Source of the DNA: Polycladomyces subterraneus
Lineage (GTDB): Bacteria; Bacillota; Bacilli; Thermoactinomycetales; JIR-001
NCBI RefSeq assembly: GCF_030433435.1
Contig: NZ_JANRHH010000029.1
Span: 62,001 to 126,000 of the forward strand
DNA: 64,000 nt
Reading direction: 5' to 3'
The translations under genes and the position numbers were made by a program. The notes beneath the pieces were generated by a model. It did no database searches, was not told the DNA's origin, and saw nothing but the letters and a program-made list of their open reading frames with translations. Positions 45,519 through 54,279 of this stretch are shown in pieces (position 1 is the first letter of the stretch; each line of letters begins with the position of its first letter).

Positions 45519-47099
45519 ATGGCTGACCACATCCCGACCCCGCCGACAGAGCAACGTGAAAACGGTGGTGTGGAAAACCGATTAGCGGCAACCGTTGTGC
45601 TGATCATCGCCGTTTTCATGGCTGTATTGGACATGAGTATCGTCAACGTGGCGTTGCCCAGTATGATGACGGAGTTTGGCGTGGATACGTCCGATATTCA
45701 GTGGGTAATTACCGCCTATACGCTGGTGGTGGGGACGCTCGTGCCCATCACCGGATTTGTCAGCGATCGGTTCGGATACAAGCGGGTCTTTATGCTGGCG
45801 TTGGTCCTGTTTACCGTCGGATCGTTTCTTTGCGGATTGGCTTGGAATAACGCCTCAATGATCCTGTTTCGCATTATTCAAGGGCTTGGCGGCGGGGCGT
45901 TGATGCCGGTTTCGATGGCGATGATTTTCCGGATGTTCCCGCCGGAACGGCGCGGGACGGCAATGGGCTTTTTCGGGATCGCCATCATGTTCGCACCCGC
46001 GGTGGGGCCGACGCTGAGCGGATATCTGACAGAATACCTTAATTGGCGGCTGATCTTCTACATCAACGTACCGATCGGCATCTTGGACCTTTTCCTGGCG
46101 ATGTTTCTGTTGAAGGAGTTGGCCCACGGCAGCCGGCAACGGTTTGATCTGTGGGGATTTCTCACCTCGACGCTGGGATTTTCCACGTTGCTGTACGGAT
46201 TGGGGATCGTGCCGGACAAAGGATGGACCGACCCGGAAGTGATCGGATTTTTGTCGGTGGCCATCGTTTCGCTGGTCGTGTTCGTCCTGATTGAGTGGAA
46301 CATCGATCAGCCGATGCTGGACTTGAAATTGATCCGCAACGGTGCTTTCTTCGTATCGCTCGCGATTGTCAGCATCACCAGCATCGCCCTGTTTGTGCCG
46401 CTGTTCATGATCCCGTTGTTTTTGCAGAATATCTCGGGATTGTCCCCGATTGACACCGGATTGCTGCTGCTGCCTCAAGCGTTGGTGACCGGTCTGATGA
46501 TGCCGATCGCCGGCTTTCTGTTCGACCGGATCGGGGCGCGCTGGCCAGCAGTGATCGGTTTGTGCCTGACGGCGTACTCGCTCTATTTGACCCATTTTCT
46601 CGATGTGAACACGTCTCATTCGACGCTTGTCTGGTGGATGGTACTTCGGGGCATCGGCGTCTCCTTGTTGATGATGCCGGTGACCACGTCCGGGATGAAC
46701 GCGGTGCCCAGCGAAAAAGTGGGGCAGGCCACCGCTATCAACAATACGTTCCGTCAAGTGAGCGCCTCGTTCGGGATTGCGTGGGCGACGTTGCTGTTGT
46801 CCCATCGCCAGGCGTATCATGCGGCAGTTGGGGCTGAGCAGTTTTCGCTGTTTTCGCCGCAGGCGAATGAGACGTTGCAGCAACTCCAAAATATGTTTAG
46901 CGCGATGGGCCAGCCGCTGTTCCAGGCCAAGGCATCCGCTTTGGGCTTGTTAATGGGACAGATTCATGCCCACGCCATGGTACAGGCAATGGATGACGTG
47001 TTTTGGGTGACGATGTGGATCACCATCGCCACCATCGTATTGGCCTTCTTCTTGAAAAATGGAGGAAACGGAGCCAAGCGGCGGTCGATAATGGGATGA
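45519..47099 (+). CDS. DHA2-family (EmrB/QacA) multidrug exporter
   Basis: 526 residues, 14 predicted helices. MAVLDMSIVNVALPSM is the D1 motif of the DHA2 family, ITGFVSDRFGYKRVFM is motif A, and GGALMPVSMAMIFRMFPPERRGTAMGFFGI covers motif C and the loop. It uses the proton gradient to export toxic compounds. ATG 45519 after GGAAAGGAGGG. It ends the marR-hlyD-emrB-like operon. Confidence 0.93.
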   Translation: MADHIPTPPTEQRENGGVENRLAATVVLIIAVFMAVLDMSIVNVALPSMMTEFGVDTSDIQWVITAYTLVVGTLVPITGFVSDRFGYKRVFMLALVLFTVGSFLCGLAWNNASMILFRIIQGLGGGALMPVSMAMIFRMFPPERRGTAMGFFGIAIMFAPAVGPTLSGYLTEYLNWRLIFYINVPIGILDLFLAMFLLKELAHGSRQRFDLWGFLTSTLGFSTLLYGLGIVPDKGWTDPEVIGFLSVAIVSLVVFVLIEWNIDQPMLDLKLIRNGAFFVSLAIVSITSIALFVPLFMIPLFLQNISGLSPIDTGLLLLPQALVTGLMMPIAGFLFDRIGARWPAVIGLCLTAYSLYLTHFLDVNTSHSTLVWWMVLRGIGVSLLMMPVTTSGMNAVPSEKVGQATAINNTFRQVSASFGIAWATLLLSHRQAYHAAVGAEQFSLFSPQANETLQQLQNMFSAMGQPLFQAKASALGLLMGQIHAHAMVQAMDDVFWVTMWITIATIVLAFFLKNGGNGAKRRSIMG

Positions 47100-47236
47100 C
47101 GTTGTGCCGGGCATGGAGTAGGGCTGGTAATTCCATCAGGGGCATGATTTCGGGAGCAGGGTTGATTTTCCCGTCGAATTGCGATGCCGATATGGGAATG
47201 GAAATCAGTGCCCGCACTTTTGTTTCAATAACCAGG

Positions 47237-47275
47237 GCCACCCCCAGATAAAAGGGGGTGGCTTTCGTTGTTTTA
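47237..47275 (+). terminator. Intrinsic terminator of the efflux operon
   Basis: GCCACCCCC (47237-47245) pairs with GGGGGTGGC (47254-47262), followed by TTTCGTTGTTTT. It lies 137 bases after the transporter stop; the space between holds no gene I can support. Confidence 0.85.
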
Positions 47276-48589
47276 AATGGGAGCTGAAGGGCTTTCGGTC
47301 GTGGGAATAGCGGGTGCTTCCCGTTCGGCGGTTTGCGCTTCGGTTTTTCCTTTTTCCAGGTCCACCGCAAACAGCAACAAGATGCCCACCAAGAAAAACA
47401 TCGCGATGGATAAGATGCCCATCCGGCTGGAGCCGAACCACTGCCCCACCAAGCCGAAAACAGCTGGACCGAAAACAGCGGCAAACTTCCCGGATAAACC
47501 GAAGAAGCCAAAGAATTCCGCGTTCCTGTGAATGGGGACGAGACGGCTGAAGATGGAACGGGACAGCGCCTGACTGCCACCCTGCACGCACCCGACAAGG
47601 ATGGCGAGTATATAGAAATGAAGTGCGGTGGACATGAAATAACCCAGCATCACGATGATCAAATAGATGACCAGTGATCCGATCAGCGATGGCATCGGGC
47701 CGAATCGGTCGGCCAAACGGCCGAACAGCAGAGTGAAGGGGATGCCCACGAACTGGGTGATCAGCAGAGCGGCGATCAGATCCGTCTGGCCGATCCCGAT
47801 TTCCCGACCATAGATGGTGGCCATTTTGATGATCGTATTGATCCCGTCGCTGAAAAACCAGAAGGCGATGAGAAACTTGAGCATTTCCGGATATCGGTGC
47901 AGGGAGCGCAGGGTCTGCCAGACAGTACGGAATCCTTCCATCGCGAGCCGTTTTGCCGGCGTTGGGGGGCGCCCGGACAGCGGTCGATCATGCACATGGT
48001 GGAACAGGGGAAGGGAAAACAGCCACCACCAGATTCCGACGCTGAATAAGGATGCTTGTGTGGCAGCGAGAGTGGTGATGCCCAGCATATCGTGGAATGT
48101 GATAATGGCCAGGTTGAGGGCGAGTAGTATGCCGCCGCCGATGTAACCAAAGGCGTAACCGCGCGCGGAGATACGGTCACGTTCGTTTTCGGGCACCACA
48201 TCGCTGAGAAATGCGTCATAGAACACGTTGCCGCCGGAAAAGCCCAATGTGCCGAAGATGACCAAGATCGACGCCCACAACCACTCACCCGATTCAATCG
48301 TGGCCATCAGCAGGGACGAAGCAATCCCGATCCACGTGAACCAAAGGAGAAATCTCCGTTTGAACCGACCAGCGTCAGCGATCGCACCCAAAACCGGAGA
48401 GAGCAGGACGATCAGGACCAAAGCGAGGGATTGAGTATATCCCCAATATGCCGTCGCTTTGGTGGCGCCGAGATTGCGGGCGGCGACGTCGAAAAAAAAG
48501 ATGGGCATCACGGTTGCCATGACGGTGGTGGCAAACGCGGAATTGGCCCAGTCATACATCACCCACGCACGGACGGTGCGATCATCCAT
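47273..48589 (-). CDS. MFS transporter of the Atg22-like (UMF1) family
   Basis: 438 residues, about 12 helices. The start RAWVMYDWANSAFATTVMATVMPIFF is the signature of the Atg22/UMF1 family. LVLIVLLSPVLGAIADAGRFKRRFLL is its motif A, and GGNVFYDAFLSDVVPENERDRISARGYAFGYIGGG is equally typical. In yeast Atg22 exports amino acids from the vacuole; the bacterial substrate is unknown. ATG 48589 behind AAAGGAGG. Confidence 0.9.
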   Translation of the reverse strand: MDDRTVRAWVMYDWANSAFATTVMATVMPIFFFDVAARNLGATKATAYWGYTQSLALVLIVLLSPVLGAIADAGRFKRRFLLWFTWIGIASSLLMATIESGEWLWASILVIFGTLGFSGGNVFYDAFLSDVVPENERDRISARGYAFGYIGGGILLALNLAIITFHDMLGITTLAATQASLFSVGIWWWLFSLPLFHHVHDRPLSGRPPTPAKRLAMEGFRTVWQTLRSLHRYPEMLKFLIAFWFFSDGINTIIKMATIYGREIGIGQTDLIAALLITQFVGIPFTLLFGRLADRFGPMPSLIGSLVIYLIIVMLGYFMSTALHFYILAILVGCVQGGSQALSRSIFSRLVPIHRNAEFFGFFGLSGKFAAVFGPAVFGLVGQWFGSSRMGILSIAMFFLVGILLLFAVDLEKGKTEAQTAEREAPAIPTTESPSAPI

Positions 48590-48892
48590 AGTACAAGCCT
48601 CCTTTGCAATGCATCCAATTCTGCCTATTCAGAAAATACTCTTTCCACCCCAGTATATCACAGAGATGGATGAGAAAGAAAATCATGGAAAACGCAAAGA
48701 AAAAATCATAATGCGTGAAGGAAGAGGAGATGAAAAGAAAGGGTTTCGTCTGTCCAGAAATACCCGTTCATGATAAAATAAGAAAAGCGAAAGTCTGCAT
48801 CGGTTAAGTGCAGTTGTTGATTGAGCTTACATATTTTGAGATGTTTTCCTTTTCATTCACACGACCCCGGCAAGAAAGGTGATTGAAACAAC

Positions 48893-49705
48893 ATGCGGAT
48901 GAAAGAGAAAGGTGAGTGGATACGGGAGTCGTATGAAGTGATCCATGCATTCCCCTTTGTGCAGGGGGTTCTTTATTACACGGCATATCGGAACCGGAAT
49001 GAGGCAGGATCTGAAGGAGAACCGGTTCGTACACGTTTTGTTCATGCACTGGATGCCCGGGCTTTTCACGGGGAAAGCGGACGTGATTTTGAAAAACTGC
49101 TCATGCGGGATGAAGATGCGTTTTTCCCCGTGCAGGAAGTGTTCATTGAAGACGGTGTTTTGTACCAAGTTTACAGAAAGTTGGAGGGGACGCTGCTCGC
49201 GCACTATTTGTACCATACATTACCGTTGCCGCTGGATCGGGCGATGTGGATTTTGCGGCGGATCACCGGTCATCTGTTGCGCTTGTATGACCAAGATCAA
49301 TTTACCATGGTCCATCCGCAAAACGTACTTTTGGCCCCAGGCGGGGCGGTGCGTTTCATCTACGGGGGGCCTGCCGGGTTGTTGCCCAAAGGGGGACTTC
49401 ATCCGCAACCGTCTGCGGATGGCCAGCGACGGGAAGATCCGTATGATGCGTTTACGGTCGGTGCTTTGGCATACACGATGTTTACTGGCAACAGTCCGAC
49501 AGCATTTTCGCTCAACCCTGCTCCCATCCGCCAGTTTCGGGAGGACGTGCCGGAAGAGCTGGAAGATTGGATCATGCGAACCCTGTCCTTCAATCCGGAG
49601 CAACGTCCCACGATCGAGGAGATGGCCCGTTTTTTTCATAGAGTGACGGCCAAGATCGAAGGAGGATCAGAAGGTTTATTCGGATGGGAACGCATGCTGT
49701 TATAA
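48893..49705 (+). CDS. Protein-kinase-like protein lacking catalytic residues (pseudokinase)
   Basis: 270 residues. The C-terminal half has kinase lobe features: DPYDAFTVGALAYTMFTGNSPTAF (subdomain IX-like) and LEDWIMRTLSFNPEQRPTIEEMARFFHRVT (subdomain XI). The catalytic loop, however, reads FTMVHPQNVLLAPGG with no HRD aspartate, and the place of DFG reads IYGGPAG. No VAIK-type lysine is clear. It likely binds partners rather than phosphorylating. ATG 48893 after AAAGGTGAT. No close neighbour on the same strand. Confidence 0.6.
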   Translation: MRMKEKGEWIRESYEVIHAFPFVQGVLYYTAYRNRNEAGSEGEPVRTRFVHALDARAFHGESGRDFEKLLMRDEDAFFPVQEVFIEDGVLYQVYRKLEGTLLAHYLYHTLPLPLDRAMWILRRITGHLLRLYDQDQFTMVHPQNVLLAPGGAVRFIYGGPAGLLPKGGLHPQPSADGQRREDPYDAFTVGALAYTMFTGNSPTAFSLNPAPIRQFREDVPEELEDWIMRTLSFNPEQRPTIEEMARFFHRVTAKIEGGSEGLFGWERMLL

Positions 49706-49774
49706 AGAGTGAGCGGGAAAACCCAGCCTTTCGGTGAAAGCGAGCGAAAACTTGTGAAACGAGATCGCCCAGGC

Positions 49775-49888
49775 TTGGACGAAGCCATCGCGGATGGATG
49801 TAGGTTACCACGCCAGATGAAGCGAGAAGCCCACGGCGACCAACGGGGTGCCTCTAGAGTGACTTCAGATGTGTGAAGCAGGTCACCG
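49775..49888 (+). repeat. Dispersed repeat, copy 2 of family CD
   Basis: TTGGACGAAGCCATCGCGGATGGATGTAGGTT...CAGATGAAGCGAGAAGCCCAC...GGGGTGCCTCTAGAG matches 13700-13798. The gap 49706-50235 also holds a 45-codon frame (49932-50069) without a ribosome site and the tRNA promoter. Confidence 0.5.
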
Positions 49889-50177
49889 TGACCAAGCCGG
49901 AAAGCCGGAATTCGTGTGACATTACCTTGTGATGCAAAAACAAAAACGGGGGCGGGTCGCGCGGGATCAAAACGATGGCGGCGGAGGTCAACAAAAAGAA
50001 ATAAAGGAACTGGCTAAAAAAGCGGCCGAGCAGTTCGACCGTGACCAAGAGCACCTCTCGCTCCTGTAACGCCTGCGCTCAAAGGTGTCGCTCGTAGCCA
50101 AAACAGTCACCTTCTTTTAGGGGAAGATTCCCCGCGGGCGACCATTGAGTTGAAGCTACATCACCTGAAAAAGGTGC

Positions 50178-50206
50178 TTGACTTTCTCCGTGGACCCGTG
50201 TACAAT
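50178..50206 (+). promoter_or_regulatory. Promoter of tRNA-Ala
   Basis: TTGACT (50178-50183), 17 bases, TACAAT (50201-50206), 30 bases before the mature tRNA. Confidence 0.8.
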
Positions 50207-50235
50207 AATTCCTGTCGCCGATTGATCTACTACGT

Positions 50236-50311
50236 GGGGCTGTAGCTCAGCTGGGAGAGCGCCTGCCTTGCACGCAGGAGGTCAGCGGTTCGATCCCGCT
50301 CAGCTCCACCA
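50236..50311 (+). tRNA. tRNA-Ala (anticodon TGC)
   Basis: 76 bases with encoded CCA. The acceptor stem GGGGCTG/CAGCTCC has the G3-U70 pair that defines alanine. The D arm is GCTC...GAGC, the anticodon arm CCTGC-CTTGCAC-GCAGG has TGC at 50269-50271, and the T arm holds GGTTCGATCC. It is the only RNA gene in the window and is not next to an rRNA operon. Confidence 0.97.
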
Positions 50312-50318
50312 GGCACGA

Positions 50319-50355
50319 ACACCTCGTTGATGATTCAACGAGGTGTTTTTTTGTT
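50319..50355 (+). terminator. Intrinsic terminator after tRNA-Ala
   Basis: ACACCTCGTTGA pairs with TCAACGAGGTGT (50319-50330, 50335-50346), followed by TTTTTTG. Confidence 0.9.
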
Positions 50356-50382
50356 TTATGTGTAGATTTACGTCAGAGAACA

Positions 50383-50452
50383 TTACATAATAAACCGGGG
50401 AATAAAAGGATTCGTCTGTTTTGAATTAATTATGTAAAAAAACCTTACATAA
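50383..50452 (+). promoter_or_regulatory. TTATGTAA dyad and half-site before the ANTAR gene
   Basis: TTATGTAA (50430-50437) and TTACATAA (50445-50452) form a 7-spaced inverted repeat, and another TTACATAA lies at 50383-50390. The dyad ends just before the -35 box of the next promoter, where an activator would bind. Confidence 0.5.
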
Positions 50453-50457
50453 AGATC

Positions 50458-50487
50458 TTGCGGAATAGGGAGGGGATTCGTTACAAT
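50458..50487 (+). promoter_or_regulatory. Promoter of the ANTAR / nitrate transporter operon
   Basis: TTGCGG (50458-50463), 18 bases, TACAAT (50482-50487). The weak -35 box fits an activated promoter. Confidence 0.5.
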
Positions 50488-50544
50488 AAGGCCATACCGA
50501 ATTTTCGTGTAAATGAAACTGACATAAAGGAGTGTGCCCTCCCG

Positions 50545-51147
50545 TTGAATATCTGGGTGTTGCATGAGCAGCCGTTTACGATGTCGGCAGGTGCTTATGT
50601 GGACAGTCTGCGCCGGGCGGGGCTTTCCATCACCGCCGTGGATGAAAAGATGTTGGAAACAGGTGTTCCCGATGCGGTCATGTTGGTCTATCCATCGGAA
50701 GGATGGAAACGTCGGGCCACAGCGGTTTCGGAAAAATGCCCATGGGTGTTGATGTTGGATCGAGGAGGTCTGCCACAAGCGGATGAATGGGAGGAAATCC
50801 GCCATCCGTCCGCTGTTATTGCGACGACGATGGACATTCGTCATGCCGTTTGGGCAATCCAGCAAGGCGTGTACCAAGCGAAGGAACGAGCCGCTTGGCA
50901 AAAGCGCATCCAACAGTTGGAACGCCGTTTGGCCCAACGTGCCGTGATTGATCGGGCCAAGGGGAAGCTGATGGACGAGCGGAGATGGACGGAGGAGCGA
51001 GCCTACCATTATTTGCGGCAAACGGCGATGAACGAGAGGAAGACGATGCAGCAAGTCGCCTATGAAGTGTTGTCAGCGAAACGACAACCCATTTTTGCAG
51101 GTTCCACGACCCGTACCATACGAGCTGGTTCGGGCAAATGGAATTAA
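50545..51147 (+). CDS. ANTAR-domain regulator with degenerate receiver
   Basis: 200 residues. The N-terminal 120 have the length of a receiver domain ([37 protein letters not shown]) but lack the phospho-Asp pocket. A helix leads to the ANTAR RNA-binding domain, [54 protein letters not shown] proteins bind paired RNA hairpins to stop terminator formation, often in nitrogen genes. TTG 50545 after AAAGGAG. The next gene is a nitrate-type transporter, 28 bases on. Confidence 0.85.
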   Translation: MNIWVLHEQPFTMSAGAYVDSLRRAGLSITAVDEKMLETGVPDAVMLVYPSEGWKRRATAVSEKCPWVLMLDRGGLPQADEWEEIRHPSAVIATTMDIRHAVWAIQQGVYQAKERAAWQKRIQQLERRLAQRAVIDRAKGKLMDERRWTEERAYHYLRQTAMNERKTMQQVAYEVLSAKRQPIFAGSTTRTIRAGSGKWN

Positions 51148-51175
51148 ACCTTACAACGGAGTGGGGGAAAAAATA

Positions 51176-52381
51176 GTGCGCTCGTTTTTGAGAGCTGGAC
51201 ATTTGCCTAGTTTGTTGTCAGCATTTTTGTATTTTGATGTCAGTTTCATGGTGTGGGTGTTGTTAGGTGCTTTGGGTGTGATGGTGGCCCAAGACCTCAA
51301 TTTGAATGCCACACAAAAAGGACTGATGGTGGCGGTGCCGATCCTGGGCGGTTCCATTTTCCGCATCATCATGGGACTTTTGACCGACCGGATCGGTGCC
51401 AAGCGCACCGGTCTGATCGGAATGACTGCCACAATGGTGCCACTTTGTTTGCTGTGGTTGACGGGCACCAATTTACCACAGGTGATTGCCGCCGGTTTTC
51501 TGCTGGGGATTGCCGGTGCCAGTTTCGCCTCAGCCATTCCGTTAGCCAGTCGTTGGTACCCGCCGAAGTACCGGGGGTTGGCGATGGGGATTGCCGGAGC
51601 TGGTAATAGCGGTACCGTATTTGCTGTGTGGTTTGCTCCCCGGCTGGCGGAGGTGTTCGGCAGTTGGCATGCCGTGTTTGGATTGGCGATGATTCCGATC
51701 GGACTGGTTATGGTCATTTTTGCTCTTTTTGCCAAGGACTCGCCTGATCAACTTCCGGCACAACCGCTTCATTCGTATTTTGCTGTATGGAAAGAAAAAG
51801 ATGCGTGGCTATTTTGCTTTTTTTACAGTGTCACGTTTGGTGGATTTGTCGGGTTTTCCAGCTTTTTGCCGATTCTGATTCATGATCAGTATGGGCTGAA
51901 TCAGATAGAGGCGTCCAGTTTTGTGACGGCTTGCGTGTTTGCGGGTAGCTTTGTCCGTCCGATCGGCGGTTGGCTGGCTGATCGCGTCGGCGGAATTCGC
52001 ATGTTGCTGATTCTCTTTTCCGTCATTACCTGCCTGGTGGCCTATGCTGCTCAATTGCCACCGTTTAGCTGGATGATGGGGCTGTTGATCATGATGATGA
52101 TGGGGCTGGGTATGGGCAACGGTGCCGTATTCCAGTTGGTGCCCCAGCGGTTTGCCAAGGAGATCGGCGTGATCACCGGGATGGTTGGGGCAGCTGGTGG
52201 CATCGGTGGATTTTATCTACCATTTGGTTTGGGTGCGCTTAAGGACATGACTGGGACCTATGCAGCTGGTTTGTGGGCGATTGCGGCTGTGGTGGCATTG
52301 GCGTTCATCTCAATGTGGGTGGTCAGCCGGCGTTGGCGCCGTGAGTGGGCACGTGAATCGGTCGGCAACATTGCGGCGTGA
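51176..52381 (+). CDS. Nitrate/nitrite transporter (NNP-family MFS)
   Basis: 401 residues, 12 helices. The early [22 protein letters not shown], the [20 protein letters not shown] loop, the signature [20 protein letters not shown] and the later [13 protein letters not shown] mark the NarK/NasA nitrate porter group. It moves nitrate in or exchanges it for nitrite. GTG 51176 behind GGAGTGGGGG. The frame is open further up, but without ribosome sites. It shares a transcript with the ANTAR regulator. Confidence 0.9.
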   Translation: MRSFLRAGHLPSLLSAFLYFDVSFMVWVLLGALGVMVAQDLNLNATQKGLMVAVPILGGSIFRIIMGLLTDRIGAKRTGLIGMTATMVPLCLLWLTGTNLPQVIAAGFLLGIAGASFASAIPLASRWYPPKYRGLAMGIAGAGNSGTVFAVWFAPRLAEVFGSWHAVFGLAMIPIGLVMVIFALFAKDSPDQLPAQPLHSYFAVWKEKDAWLFCFFYSVTFGGFVGFSSFLPILIHDQYGLNQIEASSFVTACVFAGSFVRPIGGWLADRVGGIRMLLILFSVITCLVAYAAQLPPFSWMMGLLIMMMMGLGMGNGAVFQLVPQRFAKEIGVITGMVGAAGGIGGFYLPFGLGALKDMTGTYAAGLWAIAAVVALAFISMWVVSRRWRREWARESVGNIAA

Positions 52382-52387
52382 GGCAGG

Positions 52388-52513
52388 ATGGGGTATGACG
52401 GGTGTTCTCGTTATGAAACAATAGAGGAGTTGACGAATTTGCTGAGAAAGGAAGGAAATCGGCAACGGGAAATTGACATGTGCGGATCGATCGCTTGTCC
52501 GCAGTTTCTATAG
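52388..52513 (+). CDS. Small cysteine-containing protein at the end of the nitrate operon
   Basis: 41 residues, ATG 52388 six bases after the transporter stop, with GTGAGGCAGG as ribosome site. It reads DGCSRYETIEELTNLLRKEG and ends MCGSIACPQFL. The three cysteines include a C-x4-C near the end. A strong terminator begins 12 bases after its stop codon, which argues that it is the real last gene of the operon. No family recognised. Confidence 0.45.
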   Translation: MGYDGCSRYETIEELTNLLRKEGNRQREIDMCGSIACPQFL

Positions 52514-52524
52514 TTGTGTGTATG

Positions 52525-52554
52525 AGATCTGGCGCTGTTGCCAGATCTTTTTTT
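52525..52554 (+). terminator. Intrinsic terminator of the nitrate operon
   Basis: AGATCTGGC (52525-52533) pairs with GCCAGATCT (52540-52548), followed by TTTTTT. Bases 52555-52772 show no gene. Confidence 0.9.
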
Positions 52555-52772
52555 AGAAACACACCTTTGGTAGCGATTGGGAAGGACAGACGAAGCAGTT
52601 TCTCCACTTTGTTGAACAATGTCCGCAAATCTACCTCCTCCCAATTAAGAGCGAATAAGATCTCCATCTTTCAAACTATTAACGTTTTACGGATTGTCTG
52701 CGTGAAAAGTCGAAACTTGTGATAACATGAAAAAGAGAGGCGATTGTGTGACGGATAAGGAGGAGTAAGCGT

Positions 52773-53885
52773 TTGGCAAACCATGAGACCAGGAACGGCG
52801 GCATGAAAAAAACATGGTGGGGCGGATTGATTGCGCTTTTGATCGGATTTGGCGGGAAACTCAAGTTCTTGCTCCCGATTCTCAAACTGGGCAAAGCGGG
52901 CGGAACTATCTGGACCATGCTTTTGTCCATCGGCGCGTATGCGCTGTTTTATCCGTGGACCTTTGCTATTGGGTTGGTGGTGATGATGCTCATCCACGAG
53001 ATGGGGCATGTGTGGGCGGCACGCAGGAGAGGATTGCCTGTGTCAGCGCCGTCATTCATCCCATTTCTGGGAGCGTTGATCATGATGCGGAAAATGCCCG
53101 CTGATGCCGTGACGGAGGCTTATATTGCCTACGGCGGTCCATTCGTGGGTACCATCGGCGCGGCATTGTGCTTGGCGATTGGTGTGGTGACCGGATACGA
53201 ACCGCTCTACTCGATTGCGCAGGTGGGGTTTTTACTCAATCTGTTTAACCTGTTGCCGATTCACCCCCTGGACGGTGGGCGGATCGTCACCGCCATCTCC
53301 CGTTGGTTGTGGGTGGTAGGGCTCGTTGTAGGCCTCGTCCTGGTGATCGTCACGTTCAGCCCGTTGCTGTTGGTGATCTGGTTGCTGTTTGCATGGGAAT
53401 TGTGGTCGGCGTTTTTCTCCGACAGGCGTAATAAGCCTAGAAATATCTATGTGGAGGCGTTTGTGCCGGAAAGCCGCTGGGAGGAGGCGCATGTCTGGAT
53501 ACCTGCTGAGTCCCATCAACGGGTCTTACCCCATGTGCAGTATTGTCGGGTGGATGACCGGGAGCATGTGTGTTCTGTCATTTACCCGGGTGTTGGGAAA
53601 ATTTTTCAATTCGAGGGGATGAAGGGGCGGTTTGAGGAAGTGCGGATGACCGGGGCCGACCGCGTCACGGATGATGATACCGGTCAATCCCTTGTCCGTC
53701 TGCGACTGGAAGCCCAATATATACCGTCCCCAGAGGAAGACCCCACTCTGAAAAAGAGCGCGGAATACTATCAAGTCCCGGGCCGTACGCGTTTCATATA
53801 CGGAACGATGTATTTCGGTCTGATTCTGGTGTTGGTATTGTTGATGGGCGTGACGCATGTGATAATATCCGGTTTTGGTACGTAG
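52773..53885 (+). CDS. M50-family membrane metalloprotease (site-2 protease like)
   Basis: 370 residues with about six membrane helices. The zinc site is His75-Glu-Met-Gly-His79, and the third ligand is the aspartate of NLLPIHPLDGGRIV near residue 165-175. This puts it in the rhomboid-independent S2P group that cleaves proteins within the membrane. A cytosolic-type domain of about 130 residues (IYVEAFVPESRWEEAHVWIP and on) follows, with a last helix. TTG 52773 after AAGGAGGAG. The substrate is unknown, and no sigma or anti-sigma factor is nearby. Confidence 0.88.
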   Translation: MANHETRNGGMKKTWWGGLIALLIGFGGKLKFLLPILKLGKAGGTIWTMLLSIGAYALFYPWTFAIGLVVMMLIHEMGHVWAARRRGLPVSAPSFIPFLGALIMMRKMPADAVTEAYIAYGGPFVGTIGAALCLAIGVVTGYEPLYSIAQVGFLLNLFNLLPIHPLDGGRIVTAISRWLWVVGLVVGLVLVIVTFSPLLLVIWLLFAWELWSAFFSDRRNKPRNIYVEAFVPESRWEEAHVWIPAESHQRVLPHVQYCRVDDREHVCSVIYPGVGKIFQFEGMKGRFEEVRMTGADRVTDDDTGQSLVRLRLEAQYIPSPEEDPTLKKSAEYYQVPGRTRFIYGTMYFGLILVLVLLMGVTHVIISGFGT

Positions 53886-53980
53886 AAGCCATTTCAAAAA
53901 GAATGGAATCTCATTGCGAGGATATGCTGGGAGCGATGTTTTTCCGTGTGAGGAACTTCAAGAGCCCGGCAAAGCGGAGG

Positions 53981-54052
53981 AACGGACCACGAGGAGAAAC
54001 GAGGGCTAGATGTTTGAGCGATAGCGAGTTTGGCCCGCGCTCGTGGTCCGTT
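53981..54052. repeat. 72-base palindromic element
   Basis: AACGGACCACGAG (53981-53993) and CTCGTGGTCCGTT (54040-54052) are perfect inverted arms. The loop contains a second pairing GGGC...GCCC and GAGCGATAGCGAG. It stands in the 394-base gap 53886-54279, which otherwise holds no gene. It may be a dispersed palindromic repeat or a structured RNA. It lacks a U-run on either strand next to the arms. Confidence 0.55.
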
Positions 54053-54279
54053 TCAAAGCGGACACTTTTTCTTCCTTGCAGGGTGACTGGCGAACCGAGC
54101 CGAAAAACAAACGCAAAACACACGAATCTAAGGGTTGACGATTTTTGAAATAATCTCTAGAGACTCGGGTAAAAGGGCGTGAAAAACGAAAAGCTGTCTC
54201 CCGCTACAAAACAACGAAGGGCATCATGGATACGAAACGGTCTTGGGGAATGCTGATGATTCGTTCTCAATGCATGGAG

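Noticed and set aside
49932-50069. 45-codon frame MQKQKRGRV...KELAKKAAEQFDRDQEH
   Set aside because: The residues look protein-like, but there is no ribosome site, no terminator and no neighbour that would explain it.
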